DNA from: Legionella hackeliae
Lineage (GTDB): Bacteria > Pseudomonadota > Gammaproteobacteria > Legionellales > Legionellaceae
DNA: 64,000 nt
Reading direction: 5' to 3'
NCBI RefSeq assembly: GCF_000953655.1
Contig: NZ_LN681225.1
Location: 2,507,001-2,571,000 of the forward strand
Shown: in pieces, positions 43,054 through 52,302 of the stretch
Numbering within the stretch: position 1 is the first letter of the stretch
Layout: every line of letters begins with the position of its first letter
Made by a program: the position numbers and the translations under genes
The notes under the pieces: model-generated
Database searches by the model: none
Told to the model about the DNA's origin: nothing
Seen by the model: only the letters and a program-made list of their open reading frames with translations

Positions 43054-44565
43054 ATGAATCTCGCTTTCAGCAAAACGCGTAGTACCGTGGGTATTATCGC
43101 GCAACCCGTTTCTGTCGAAGTCCATTTATCAAATGGCTTACCCGGCTTCACCATCGTTGGACTTGCCGAAACAGCCATTAAAGAAAGTAAAGACAGAGTG
43201 CGCAGCGCGATCATCAATAGTCAATTTGAATTTCCATGTCGCAAAATCACCGTTAATCTGGCTCCAGCAAATTTACCTAAATCAGGAAGTGGTTTTGATT
43301 TACCTATTGCCTTAGGCATTCTTGCTGCCTCAGGTCAACTGCCAGTAGAAAAACTAGCATCTTATGAATTCATCGGTGAATTGGCTTTAAGTGGTCAACT
43401 ACGTGGTATATCAGCAATTATTCCAGCCGTCCTGGCTGTCCGGCGAGATAATCAACGATTAATTATTGCGACAGCCAACGCAGAAGAAGCGTCATTGGCA
43501 GGGTATAGTGACGTTCTGAGTGCAACAAGTTTACGCGAAGTCTGCAGCTTTTTGTGCCAAGATACACCACTTAAGTCTCTTCCCAATCGACCAGAAACAA
43601 GTAATGCGCATTCTAAAATTGACTGGTCTGATGTTAAAGGTCAAGTCCATGCGAAACGAGCAATGGAAATTGCTGCTTGTGGCGGCCACAGTATTTTATT
43701 AAGCGGCCCTCCTGGTAGTGGTAAAACCATGCTTGCGAAACGATTCAGTACTCTTTTACCCGAACTTACTGAAACACAAGCACTCGAGTGTGCCGCAATA
43801 AACTCTGTGCGAGGACGCTTTCCTGATTTTAATGACTGGCGCTCTCCTCCTTTTCGCTCGCCCCATCATACAGCGTCTCAAGTTGCGTTGGTGGGTGGTG
43901 GTAATCCGCCTAAACCGGGAGAAATTTCATTAGCCCATCATGGTGTTTTATTTCTTGATGAACTACCTGAATTTCATAAACAAGTTTTAGAGACATTGCG
44001 TGAACCCTTAGAAACCGGCAATATCTGGATTTCTCGTGCAGCTACTCAAATTGAATTTCCAGCACAGTTCCAACTGCTTGCCGCAATGAACCCTTGTCCT
44101 TGTGGACAATGGGGAAATCCTCAGGCAAATTGTTTATGCAGCCCAGATCGCATTACTCGCTATCTGGCAAAGTTATCAGCTCCGCTACTTGACCGAATTG
44201 ACATGCAAATAACCGTGCAAGCCCTAACTCAAGAAGAATTGATTAAACCTAATTCAACAACGCCCAACGAAAGTAGCCGTATCAGACAAATAGTAATACA
44301 AGTAAGATCCCTGCAATTACAACGGCAACAGTGTATGAACGCTCAACTGAGCGCTAGAGATTGTGAAGACATTTGTCAATTAGGACATAGTGAGCAGAAT
44401 TTTTTGAGTGAAGCGATGAACCGCCTTAAATTATCAGCACGCGCCTATCATCGACTTCTAAAAGTAGCAAGAACAATTGCTGACATGAAGGCGTGCAATA
44501 AGGTAGACTTAATCGCATTGCAGCAAGCGCTGTCCTTTAGACAAATGTTGCACTTGCCTAAATAA
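43054..44565 (+). CDS. comM: Magnesium-chelatase-like AAA ATPase ComM/YifB
   Basis: A hexameric helicase that promotes branch migration during natural transformation. The protein is 503 aa. The N-terminal Lon-S5-like domain contains VHLSNGLPGFTIVGLAETAIKESKDRVRSA. The AAA core has Walker A GPPGSGKT near residue 218, Walker B VLFLDELPEF near 308 and sensor region AAMNPCPCGQWG. A zinc-like cysteine pair (CPCG...CLC) follows, and the C-terminal Mg_chelatase domain ends in AYHRLLKVARTIADM. Legionella are naturally competent, which fits the assignment. Confidence 0.95.
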   Translation: MNLAFSKTRSTVGIIAQPVSVEVHLSNGLPGFTIVGLAETAIKESKDRVRSAIINSQFEFPCRKITVNLAPANLPKSGSGFDLPIALGILAASGQLPVEKLASYEFIGELALSGQLRGISAIIPAVLAVRRDNQRLIIATANAEEASLAGYSDVLSATSLREVCSFLCQDTPLKSLPNRPETSNAHSKIDWSDVKGQVHAKRAMEIAACGGHSILLSGPPGSGKTMLAKRFSTLLPELTETQALECAAINSVRGRFPDFNDWRSPPFRSPHHTASQVALVGGGNPPKPGEISLAHHGVLFLDELPEFHKQVLETLREPLETGNIWISRAATQIEFPAQFQLLAAMNPCPCGQWGNPQANCLCSPDRITRYLAKLSAPLLDRIDMQITVQALTQEELIKPNSTTPNESSRIRQIVIQVRSLQLQRQQCMNAQLSARDCEDICQLGHSEQNFLSEAMNRLKLSARAYHRLLKVARTIADMKACNKVDLIALQQALSFRQMLHLPK

Positions 44566-44707
44566 TTACTACTGTTTCACGTAATAAAATTTAATTGCGA
44601 CAGGTAGTTTAGCTGTTGATATATTATAACTTTAACTAATAAAACCTTAAGATTTTATTAGTATAATTCCGAGATGTTCTGTCTCTATAGATTATAATTT
44701 CTTCAAA

Positions 44708-46489
44708 ATGAAAGAAGAACAATTTAAACAATTTTTTACTGAATGGCGCAAAGAGGCTCCAACAGAACAAAAATATCTATTTACCGCTCTTTTAATCCTT
44801 AGTTACATCGAGAGGGTTAATAGTATTGATACTATTAAAACCGATTTAGTAGACAGTAATTCAAACCTTTTTAAAAATTTTGATACCTACAAGGGACGAT
44901 CATTTGGCGTTGCATTGTACGGTAGGCTTGCAGTTCAATCCTATCTGGGAACATTAGACTCTGAAGAAGAGAGACAGGAAAGGGAATTACTCTCTACTGT
45001 AATGACGGCTTTAAGTAATCTTTATACTGCCCCAACACAAGCGACAGCTGAAAATTTTAACCTTTTAACCACGAATATGGAGTCATGGCTAGATAATTAT
45101 GCAATGCGAAATCCGCAAAGAGCAAAAACATTACTTCCTTCGTTGTATATAGTACTCAAAACAGTGGCAATCGCTCTTGAGGGCCTTCCAGGCGCAGCAA
45201 CATTCTTTGCAAACTGCCATAAAGTTAATATTGATAGCTGTAAAATCAAAATTCACTCTCTTCTTGTTAAAACAGAGAAGGTAAACCAGGAAATAGATCA
45301 AGTTCTTGTTCCTCCTAGTGATTCTTCAGCACCAAAAAATGTTACTGAGTATTTTAATAGAGAGTTTTTAAGTATTCTCTCCTCGACCGAGCCCTTAGAG
45401 AATAAATTGGCTGCTTTAGAACTTAAATTAGAACAAGTCAAAACTGATACGACTAATCTTCTCCAGGCAAAAAAAGCAAAACGTGATCTTGAAGAGAAGG
45501 AAACGGCTGTTAAAAAATTATTAGATGCGGCCATTGCCAATGAGCAGCAAATCACTGGTCAGAAATATTTTCTAGAATTAATTGCCTTACAAAAATCCGG
45601 ATATGATTTTTTGGTAGCCTCCCCCCAAGGTAAAGAATTATTACAAAAAGCAAATTCATTAAGTAATCCCAATGAATGGGAGCAACTATACGACGCTATC
45701 CAATACGGTATAAGCTGGGCAACCAGTGCTACTACAGCTCTTTACCGATTAATGACACCTAAAAATGTACAAGAGAATATTGTCACTTTATTTGCAACCC
45801 GTGATAGCGAGTGTAAAAATTTACTTAAAATCTCAGCGAAGAATTATCTTGTCCATTTAACTGAAACCCTAAACTCTGCCACAGAAACTCTAAATATAGC
45901 CAAGGATGTTCTTGCAGCTGAACAGAATCAGCTAAAAACACTGATTTCAAGAGCATCAGAGAAAGAACTCAATGAAGTGTGTAATGTCATTGATGTCATT
46001 AAAAATGCTGTTATTGAATATCGACAGTTAGTACAGCTCGTACAAAAAAAACAACCCGAAATTAACACCGTAATTGGTTTAAATAAGAGCATTGATGCAT
46101 TCATCGCTGAACATAATACCCTTTGGGTCAAACTATGTAATTTATTGGCCAGCTTATTACCCGTTTTTAAAACGGAAATGACACAAATGATCGATGAAGT
46201 TAATAAATTTAAAGTAGAACTGCATGATTTAACCGCGTTCTATCGGGAAACATTAGCTAGGCCCTGTGAATTTTTTGATAATGCTCCAGATGCTGCATCA
46301 CCACTGCGAAAAATTTTAACTCAAACAATCACACTAAATTTTGACGCTAATCTGGCACCACAATTAGAGCGATTAAGTGCTCCTAGTGCCTTTGAACTAA
46401 TCAAAACAACTTTTGCACCGTTTAAAAACAAAACAACCTATAGAGAAGAAATTGAGGAACAAGAAATCTCATCCCCCGTACTAGAATAA
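44708..46489 (+). CDS. Unknown coiled-coil protein, possible Dot/Icm effector (593 aa)
   Basis: I do not recognise this protein. It is soluble and almost entirely alpha-helical, with coiled-coil-like stretches at about 225-275 (ALELKLEQVKTDTTNLLQAKKAKRDLEE) and about 385-470. The C-terminal 25 residues are Glu-rich (TTYREEIEEQEISSPVLE), resembling the E-block signal of Dot/Icm substrates that DotM binds. There is no signal peptide or membrane helix. It is preceded by a 142-base AT-rich region that includes a hairpin-like TAATAAAA/TTTTATTA pairing and TATAAT strings near the start. Effector status is inferred from the tail and composition. Confidence 0.65.
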   Translation: MKEEQFKQFFTEWRKEAPTEQKYLFTALLILSYIERVNSIDTIKTDLVDSNSNLFKNFDTYKGRSFGVALYGRLAVQSYLGTLDSEEERQERELLSTVMTALSNLYTAPTQATAENFNLLTTNMESWLDNYAMRNPQRAKTLLPSLYIVLKTVAIALEGLPGAATFFANCHKVNIDSCKIKIHSLLVKTEKVNQEIDQVLVPPSDSSAPKNVTEYFNREFLSILSSTEPLENKLAALELKLEQVKTDTTNLLQAKKAKRDLEEKETAVKKLLDAAIANEQQITGQKYFLELIALQKSGYDFLVASPQGKELLQKANSLSNPNEWEQLYDAIQYGISWATSATTALYRLMTPKNVQENIVTLFATRDSECKNLLKISAKNYLVHLTETLNSATETLNIAKDVLAAEQNQLKTLISRASEKELNEVCNVIDVIKNAVIEYRQLVQLVQKKQPEINTVIGLNKSIDAFIAEHNTLWVKLCNLLASLLPVFKTEMTQMIDEVNKFKVELHDLTAFYRETLARPCEFFDNAPDAASPLRKILTQTITLNFDANLAPQLERLSAPSAFELIKTTFAPFKNKTTYREEIEEQEISSPVLE

Positions 46490-46501
46490 ACTCATTGTTA
46501 A

Positions 46502-47233
46502 TCAAATAGCACAATCTGTAGGCATCACGACGAGATCTCTAATGCATATTCTTTGAGGTAATCGCCAGCAAAACATAATGATTTCTGCTAATTCATCAGC
46601 TTCAATGAATGTGGGATTCCCAAGCATATCGCAGTAGGTTTCAAAACTAACGCCCATATTCGCGTGAATGTTTGTTTTAATTAGCCCAGGAGCAACGTTC
46701 ATGATTCTCACATTATTTTTTGCTTCCGCCATTTGCAAACTTTCGCTAATACAGCGGACAGCGTGTTTACTGGCATGATAAGCCACAGCTGAAGGATAGG
46801 GTTTGCGATCGCCAATAGAGCTTATATTTATAATGGTGCCTGATTTTCTGGCAGACATATCGGAGAGAACAATTTTAATGCCATTTACAACACCATTTAT
46901 CAACACTTCAAATTCATAATTAATTTTATCAAGGGGAAGATCTCTGAATTCTCCCACTGTAACAAGACCTGCGTTGTTAATGAGACACTCGGTTTTCCCA
47001 TATTGTTGTTCCGCTTTACGAACTTCCACTTCGAACCGCTCATAATCAGTCACATCCAATTGCGCATAAAGCACCTCATGTCCTTTTAATTCAGGTAACG
47101 TTCCCATATGCCGACTGATTAATAAACAAGGATGATTCGCTTCAGCAAATTTCTTAGCCAGTGCCCGCCCAATGCCCGCACTCGCACCAGTAATCACTAT
47201 AAGACCTTTTTTAGAACTCGTTTCTTTTTTCAT
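46502..47233 (-). CDS. Short-chain dehydrogenase/reductase
   Basis: A classical SDR oxidoreductase of 243 aa. The Rossmann glycine motif TGASAGIGRAL is at about residues 16-26, the NNAG motif follows at about 88-91, the catalytic Ser is in INISSIGDR and the Tyr-Lys pair is in YHASKHA. An Asp in LDVTDY about 60 residues in contacts the adenine ring. The substrate is not evident. It is 25 bases downstream of pyrB on the same strand but likely unrelated in function, and it converges with the 593-aa gene. Confidence 0.88.
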   Translation of the reverse strand: MKKETSSKKGLIVITGASAGIGRALAKKFAEANHPCLLISRHMGTLPELKGHEVLYAQLDVTDYERFEVEVRKAEQQYGKTECLINNAGLVTVGEFRDLPLDKINYEFEVLINGVVNGIKIVLSDMSARKSGTIINISSIGDRKPYPSAVAYHASKHAVRCISESLQMAEAKNNVRIMNVAPGLIKTNIHANMGVSFETYCDMLGNPTFIEADELAEIIMFCWRLPQRICIRDLVVMPTDCAI

Positions 47234-47258
47234 GAATTAGTCCTTTTTTGAATCTAAA

Positions 47259-48158
47259 TTAGGTTTTTTGCTTAACCAGAGACTCCAAAATAGCCATGCG
47301 CATAAAAACACCGTTGGTGACTTGTTGCAGAATAAATGATTGAGGACCATCTGCAACATCACTGTCAATTTCGACACCCCGATTTATAGGACCTGGATGC
47401 ATAATCATTGCATTGGGCTTTGCATAATTTAGTGTATCCGTAGTTAGGGCAAAATTTTGGCGAAAGGCTTTAAAATCCATATGTTCATTGTCTTGCAACC
47501 GTTCATTTTGTACCCGTAAACAAATTACAACATCAGCATTGTTCAGTCCTTCAGCTAACGAAGTAGTCACATAGCCAAAATGAACATGTTGCGGTTGCCA
47601 AATGTCAGGGGCTACCAGTGCTAACTCTTTAATCCCTAACGTTGCACAAAGACATTGTAAGGAATTAGCGACACGCGAATGACGTATGTTGCCTACGATT
47701 GCAATCTTAAGTTCGTGTAGATTAGGTTTGTTCTCATAAATAGTCATCAGATCCAACAAAGCCTGACTTGGATGAGCATGCTGGCCATCACCCGCATTAA
47801 TAATTTTAACATGGCCTTTTAGGATGTTGGCCAACGCTTGTTGCAAACCATTTTGACTATGTCGAATTACAAATAAATCAATACCCATGGCAGCCAGGGT
47901 CGTTATAGTATCTTCAATGATCTCCCCTTTCGCTTCCGAAGAAGTTTCAAGGTTTAAATTAACGACAGTCATACCCAGTTTTTTTGCTGCTAATTCAAAA
48001 CTTACTCGAGTGCGAGTACTGTTTTCATAAAACAGAGTCGCCATTGTATGCTGCGGGTAATTCGGGTATGCGTGATCGTTTTTAAAAGAAATTGCACGTG
48101 CTAGTAATGCCTCAATTTCCTGGCGTGATAATTGACTGATCTCTAAAAAATGTTTCAT
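47259..48158 (-). CDS. pyrB: Aspartate carbamoyltransferase catalytic subunit
   Basis: Catalyses condensation of carbamoyl phosphate and aspartate, the committed step of pyrimidine synthesis. The frame extends to 48203, but the ATG at 48158, five bases after the ruvX stop, gives the normal N-terminus MKHFLEISQLSRQEIE and 299 aa. The carbamoyl-phosphate loop FYENSTRTRVSFELAA, the HPSQALLDL segment and the C-terminal MHPGPINRGVEI are intact. No pyrI regulatory subunit, no pyrC-like pseudo-DHOase and no pyrR are adjacent. It is the third gene of yqgE-ruvX-pyrB. Confidence 0.95.
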   Translation of the reverse strand: MKHFLEISQLSRQEIEALLARAISFKNDHAYPNYPQHTMATLFYENSTRTRVSFELAAKKLGMTVVNLNLETSSEAKGEIIEDTITTLAAMGIDLFVIRHSQNGLQQALANILKGHVKIINAGDGQHAHPSQALLDLMTIYENKPNLHELKIAIVGNIRHSRVANSLQCLCATLGIKELALVAPDIWQPQHVHFGYVTTSLAEGLNNADVVICLRVQNERLQDNEHMDFKAFRQNFALTTDTLNYAKPNAMIMHPGPINRGVEIDSDVADGPQSFILQQVTNGVFMRMAILESLVKQKT

Positions 48159-48163
48159 CTTCT

Positions 48164-48583
48164 TTATTTGGGAAACTGTAGCCATTGCTGAAGAATAATA
48201 CATGCAGCAAAGCTATCGACTTTGGATTGTTTAATTTTACGGTATCCCCCCTCAGCAAACAACTGTGCACGAGCTTCTACCGTAGAAAGTCGTTCATCAA
48301 CTAAATGAACGGGTAAGGAAAATCGCTGTTGCAATTCTTGCGCAAAATTACGAGCTGCTGCAGTTGTATATTGTTCGCTGTCGTCAATGCGGGTGGGTAA
48401 TCCCACAATTAAGGCTTCAGGGCGCCATTCCACAACAATTTTTTGCACAGCATCCCAATTAGGAACACCCAATTTTGCATCCAAGGTTGTCAGTGGCCGA
48501 GCAGTGGAAGTAACTTGTTGTCCAACAGCCACACCAATTCGCTTATAGCCAAAATCAAACCCCAAAAAAACACCTGCAGGCAT
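48164..48583 (-). CDS. ruvX: Putative Holliday junction resolvase RuvX/YqgF
   Basis: An RNase-H-fold nuclease of 139 aa implicated in 16S rRNA 5'-end maturation and junction resolution. A TTG at 48598 opens the frame, but ATG 48583 has GGAG six to seven bases upstream and gives the canonical start. The motifs GFDFGYKRIGVAVG (catalytic Asp), VGLPTRIDDS, LVDERLSTVEARAQL (catalytic Glu) and the C-terminal KVDSFAACIILQ (Asp) are all present. It lies between yqgE and pyrB. Confidence 0.95.
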   Translation of the reverse strand: MPAGVFLGFDFGYKRIGVAVGQQVTSTARPLTTLDAKLGVPNWDAVQKIVVEWRPEALIVGLPTRIDDSEQYTTAAARNFAQELQQRFSLPVHLVDERLSTVEARAQLFAEGGYRKIKQSKVDSFAACIILQQWLQFPK

Positions 48584-48612
48584 TAAGCACTCCAACAAAA
48601 TTTATTAAACGA

Positions 48613-49176
48613 TTATGCATGACCAACAATTGAAGTTAACTGATTCATTTTGACACCAATAAGCGCTCCTGCATATTCCCAACGCTCAGAAAAGGGGACT
48701 TCATAAAGAAGTTCTGGTGCAAAGGGACATACTAACCAGGTATTATTCATCACTTCAGCTTCAAGCTGGTTTCCCCCCCAGCCAGAGTACCCTAAAGTGA
48801 CCAGCGCATCTTTTGGACCTTTGTTTTCAGCAATAGCACGAATAATATCATTCGAAGTAGTGACGGTCACGTCATCGCGTAATGACAAACTTGAACGCCA
48901 TCCACCAATAGGACGATGAATAACAAAACCTCGTTCAGGTTGCACTGGTCCACCGAATAACAAGGGCTTCTGAGTATGTTCGCCTTTAGCAGGCTCAATT
49001 TGCATTTGCTCAAAAACCATGCCTAGTGGATATTGCATAGGTCGATTAATAATTAGCCCTACCGTACCTTGTACGTGGTGTTCGCAAATGTAAATTACTG
49101 CATGTTCAAAATTAGGATCCGTCAACGCAGGCATGGCAATCAGCAGGTGATTAGCCAATGAAGAATTAATTTTCAT
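48613..49176 (-). CDS. YqgE/AlgH family protein (DUF179)
   Basis: A 187-aa protein of the conserved UPF0301 family, function unknown, almost always next to ruvX. The ATG at 49176 is preceded by GGGGGTG, a good RBS; upstream in-frame codons back to 49218 are ignored. Family hallmarks are LANHLLIAMPALTDPNFEHAV, VGLIINRP, LLFGGPVQPERGFVIH and GYSGWGGNQLEAE. It heads the yqgE-ruvX-pyrB operon. Confidence 0.93.
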   Translation of the reverse strand: MKINSSLANHLLIAMPALTDPNFEHAVIYICEHHVQGTVGLIINRPMQYPLGMVFEQMQIEPAKGEHTQKPLLFGGPVQPERGFVIHRPIGGWRSSLSLRDDVTVTTSNDIIRAIAENKGPKDALVTLGYSGWGGNQLEAEVMNNTWLVCPFAPELLYEVPFSERWEYAGALIGVKMNQLTSIVGHA

Positions 49177-49412
49177 GGCACACCCCCGAATCCCAATTGA
49201 ATTACTATAAGTATACACTAAATAAATAAATTCACTTTGAAAGGATGGGGAATAAATTTTACTATTTTTCCATTATGTACTAAAAATTAACAAGACAGAT
49301 CTTTAAAATTTTTATATAGACTATCATCGCATTACCACTTAGAGTAATTAAGTTTTAAATGAAACTTTGGCTATGAGGTTATTGTAGAGAAGTTAGTAAG
49401 GAAGTATTGATC

Positions 49413-50945
49413 GTGGAAACTCTTCAACTTAAAAAGAAAGATGTTTTTTTCCTGCGTGCCTTGGAATTAAATGAGTTAATTCTACTTTTACTTGTAGTGG
49501 GCTTAATTACTGTACTCATTTTTGTTTACCTATGGGATAGGCGTCAGAAACATCATGCGATTTTACGTAACTATCCTGTGCTTGGCCATTTCCGTTATTT
49601 TTTTGAGTTTCTGGGGGAATTTTTCCGCCAATATTTTTTTGCGAACGACAGAGAAGAAATGCCATTTAATCGCGCCGAACGTTCCTGGGTATATCGTGCA
49701 GCAAAAAATGTGGATACAACTATTGGTTTTGGCTCAACAAGACCTTTACATAATACGGGCACAGTTTATTTTGTTAGCGCACCATTCCCTCCCCTTGCAA
49801 CGGATATGGCAACGATTCGACCATTAACTATCGGACCTTATTGTCGACAGCCTTACACCTCCAATCATATTTTTAATATTTCTGCGATGAGTTATGGCTC
49901 TATTTCAAAACCAGCTATTCAGGCATTGGCTAAAGGCGCTAAGAAGGCTGGCTGCTGGCTCAACACAGGCGAAGGCGGCGTTTCTCCTTATCATTTGGAG
50001 TCTGGTTGCGATGTGGTTGCACAAATAGGAACAGCCAAGTATGGTGTCCGGGATGCAGACGGAAATTTATCTGATCAACGCTTGAAAGAACTTGCAGCAA
50101 TTGATTGCATTAAGATGTTTGAAATTAAACTTAGCCAAGGTGCCAAACCAGGCAAAGGTGGAATTCTTCCTGCTGTGAAAGTGACTGAAGAAGTTGCTCA
50201 AATTCGAGGAATATTACCCTATGTGGATTCCATTAGTCCAAACCGTCACATTGATATTAGCAGTGTTGATGAATTGTTGGATAACATAGAGCATGTGCGC
50301 GAGGTAACAGGCAAACCTGTTGGCTGCAAATTTGTGTTAGGTAGTTACGAATGGGTGCACGACTTATGTAAAACCATTCACAAGAGAGGCATCAAATTCG
50401 CTCCCGATTTTATTACCCTTGACAGTGCTGATGGTGGTACTGGCGCATCACCTCAGGGTTTAATGGATTACATGGGTATTCCAATTCAGGAATCTTTACC
50501 ACGATTAGTAGATATTCTCATTCTTTATAATTTACGTGAGCGCATAAAAGTTATCGCTAGTGGTAAACTTATAACGCCTTCCAGTGTTACCTGGGCTCTT
50601 TGTGCTGGTGCTGATTTTGTAAACTCAGCTCGCGGTTTCATGTTTGCTTTAGGCTGTATACAAGCAATGCAATGTCACAAAAATACATGCCCCACAGGAA
50701 TTACTACCCATAATACTCGTTTACAGCGCGGACTTGTCGTGACCGATAAAGCAGAGCGCGTATACCATTATGCTAACAACATGGCTCATGAAGTTGCCAT
50801 TCTCTGTCATTCCTGCGGCGTTGAGGAGCCAAGACAATTACAACGCAAGCATGCACGAATAGTTAGAGAGGATGGTTTTTCAGTGTCTCTGGAGGAAATA
50901 TTTCCTAATCAAAAACCACTACCTGAATATGAAAATATCCGCTAG
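49413..50945 (+). CDS. FMN-binding glutamate synthase family protein, membrane-anchored
   Basis: A 510-aa protein with an N-terminal membrane helix (about 18-40, LILLLLVVGLITVLIFVYLW) followed by the GltS alpha/beta-barrel domain. FMN and substrate motifs of the large glutamate synthase subunit are visible: GKPVGCKFVLGSYEW, FITLDSADGGTGASPQ and the CPTGITTHN segment with Cys ligands. The glutaminase domain and a GltD partner are missing, so ammonia-channelled glutamate synthesis is unlikely and the true reaction is unknown. GTG at 49413 is chosen over TTG 49407 because GGAAG lies eight bases ahead of it. It overlaps the HIT gene by 27 bases at the 3' ends. Confidence 0.85.
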   Translation: METLQLKKKDVFFLRALELNELILLLLVVGLITVLIFVYLWDRRQKHHAILRNYPVLGHFRYFFEFLGEFFRQYFFANDREEMPFNRAERSWVYRAAKNVDTTIGFGSTRPLHNTGTVYFVSAPFPPLATDMATIRPLTIGPYCRQPYTSNHIFNISAMSYGSISKPAIQALAKGAKKAGCWLNTGEGGVSPYHLESGCDVVAQIGTAKYGVRDADGNLSDQRLKELAAIDCIKMFEIKLSQGAKPGKGGILPAVKVTEEVAQIRGILPYVDSISPNRHIDISSVDELLDNIEHVREVTGKPVGCKFVLGSYEWVHDLCKTIHKRGIKFAPDFITLDSADGGTGASPQGLMDYMGIPIQESLPRLVDILILYNLRERIKVIASGKLITPSSVTWALCAGADFVNSARGFMFALGCIQAMQCHKNTCPTGITTHNTRLQRGLVVTDKAERVYHYANNMAHEVAILCHSCGVEEPRQLQRKHARIVREDGFSVSLEEIFPNQKPLPEYENIR

Positions 50946-51344
50946 TTGCTTACGTAGTGTTTGAACTAACTCAGCGGCATGTTCAGAACTATAAGTAGAG
51001 GTCGATGAATTGGGTTGCCAAATGCTATGAGGCCAATGTTTATCATTGTGAAATCGTGCCACTACATGGATATGAAGTTGCGGCACAATATTTCCTAAAG
51101 CACCAATATTTAATTTATCAGGTTTAAAACAATCATTCATAACTTGTGACAAGGCAGAAATTTCATGCATTAGTTGCGTGCGATTGTTTGGCGATAATTG
51201 ATAAATTTCTTGTGCGTCTTGTTCTCGTGGAACTAAGATTGCCCAAGGGAAATGAACCTCATTTTTTAAATAAACAGATGATAATGGCCAGTCGCCTAAC
51301 CAGAATGAACTCATCTTTATTCGACTATCAACTTCAAAACTCAT
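50919..51344 (-). CDS. HIT family hydrolase/transferase
   Basis: A 141-aa histidine-triad-superfamily protein. The motif region reads QLHIHVVARFHNDKHWP. The first two His of the HxHxH triad are present, the catalytic one among them, while the third position is Val, a variant common in a bacterial HIT subgroup. The preceding NIGALGNIVPQ loop and FPWAILVPRE nucleotide-contact strand fit the fold. Substrates are probably nucleotide conjugates, but none can be named. Its 3' end overlaps the convergent GltS-like gene. Confidence 0.85.
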   Translation of the reverse strand: MSFEVDSRIKMSSFWLGDWPLSSVYLKNEVHFPWAILVPREQDAQEIYQLSPNNRTQLMHEISALSQVMNDCFKPDKLNIGALGNIVPQLHIHVVARFHNDKHWPHSIWQPNSSTSTYSSEHAAELVQTLRKQLADIFIFR

Positions 51345-51422
51345 TATGCCCTCTACAAATGGACTAATAACTCAACGTATTTTCACATAGAAAAGACAAA
51401 GCTACATTATCTAATTTTATCT

Positions 51423-52190
51423 CTAGGGATCTTTGGGCGGAGTAATACTATTCAATTCATGAGTGTTTTCCCTCGCGGGACTTTTATGACCAAGCTTATC
51501 TAAATAATTAAATCTGATTCGTCTTGCGTGAGAAGAACATTCGATACTAAATAAGTCATCTGCAGAAGGAAAATTTTGTCTATCCTGTACTAAAAACTCC
51601 GAAACATACTTTTTGGATTCTTCAGCGGTAATAGTTTCCATCTTTTCAGCCACAATAGCCTGGATATTATACGCCGTGCATGAACAATTTTTTCCGACGA
51701 ATCGAATGAGTTTTCTTTTTTGTGGTATTTGCACTTGCACTTGGTTAACAGCTTCTATCTTCAGTTTTTTCACATATTTATTCAGCGGTGAGGAATTGAT
51801 AATTTCATCTTTCAAACCAGGATTTTTTTCCCATTCTCCACCTCCAAAAGAGCAAGAAATTGCCAATGCTTCATCATTTCCAAAACGATGAATAAAGCTG
51901 TTTGCTTTATTGCCTAAATGTTTTTTTATTATTTCCTGGACTTTTTCTGACACAGAACACGGTCCGGGTTTAACCATGTAAATTTCATTTTTAAACTGCA
52001 CTAGAGTCTGTCCTAATGGGTGTGGTGCAAAATACCCCATCCAGGGAAACCATGTCTCTTGACTTTGGCTATTGTGACCTGTTGATTTGTAAAATGGATA
52101 AACAATTCCGCTATTCCCTTGAACGACAGTGATATCTCTACCGGGAATATTATAAATTGTGATGCGATGTTGACTTGTCAATTTATACAT
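51423..52190 (-). CDS. Hypothetical protein (255 aa)
   Basis: I do not recognise this protein. It is soluble, basic and mixed alpha/beta, with no signal peptide or membrane helix. The N-terminal half has aromatic and Gly-rich stretches (ETWFPWMGYFAPHPLGQTL, SCSFGGGEWEKNPG). The C-terminal half contains a Cys pair (KNCSCTAYN) and ends in a polar tail with ARENTHELNS and Pro/Lys residues. The composition would allow a Dot/Icm substrate but there is no direct sign. It is flanked by the HIT gene and a divergent LysR gene. Confidence 0.6.
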   Translation of the reverse strand: MYKLTSQHRITIYNIPGRDITVVQGNSGIVYPFYKSTGHNSQSQETWFPWMGYFAPHPLGQTLVQFKNEIYMVKPGPCSVSEKVQEIIKKHLGNKANSFIHRFGNDEALAISCSFGGGEWEKNPGLKDEIINSSPLNKYVKKLKIEAVNQVQVQIPQKRKLIRFVGKNCSCTAYNIQAIVAEKMETITAEESKKYVSEFLVQDRQNFPSADDLFSIECSSHARRIRFNYLDKLGHKSPARENTHELNSITPPKDP

Positions 52191-52302
52191 AACCTATCCA
52201 TAGTATGTATTGATGGATAAATTATAGCCTATTCACTCGTCCTACCCTTTCTTGAAAAAGCTTGCATATACTTAAAGTACTCTCACCCTTTTCTCTTAAA
52301 AA

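Noticed and set aside
44566-44707. TAATAAAA/TTTTATTA pairing as the comM terminator
   Set aside because: The stem is only A-T pairs and overlaps the likely promoter of the next gene, so it is too weak to list.
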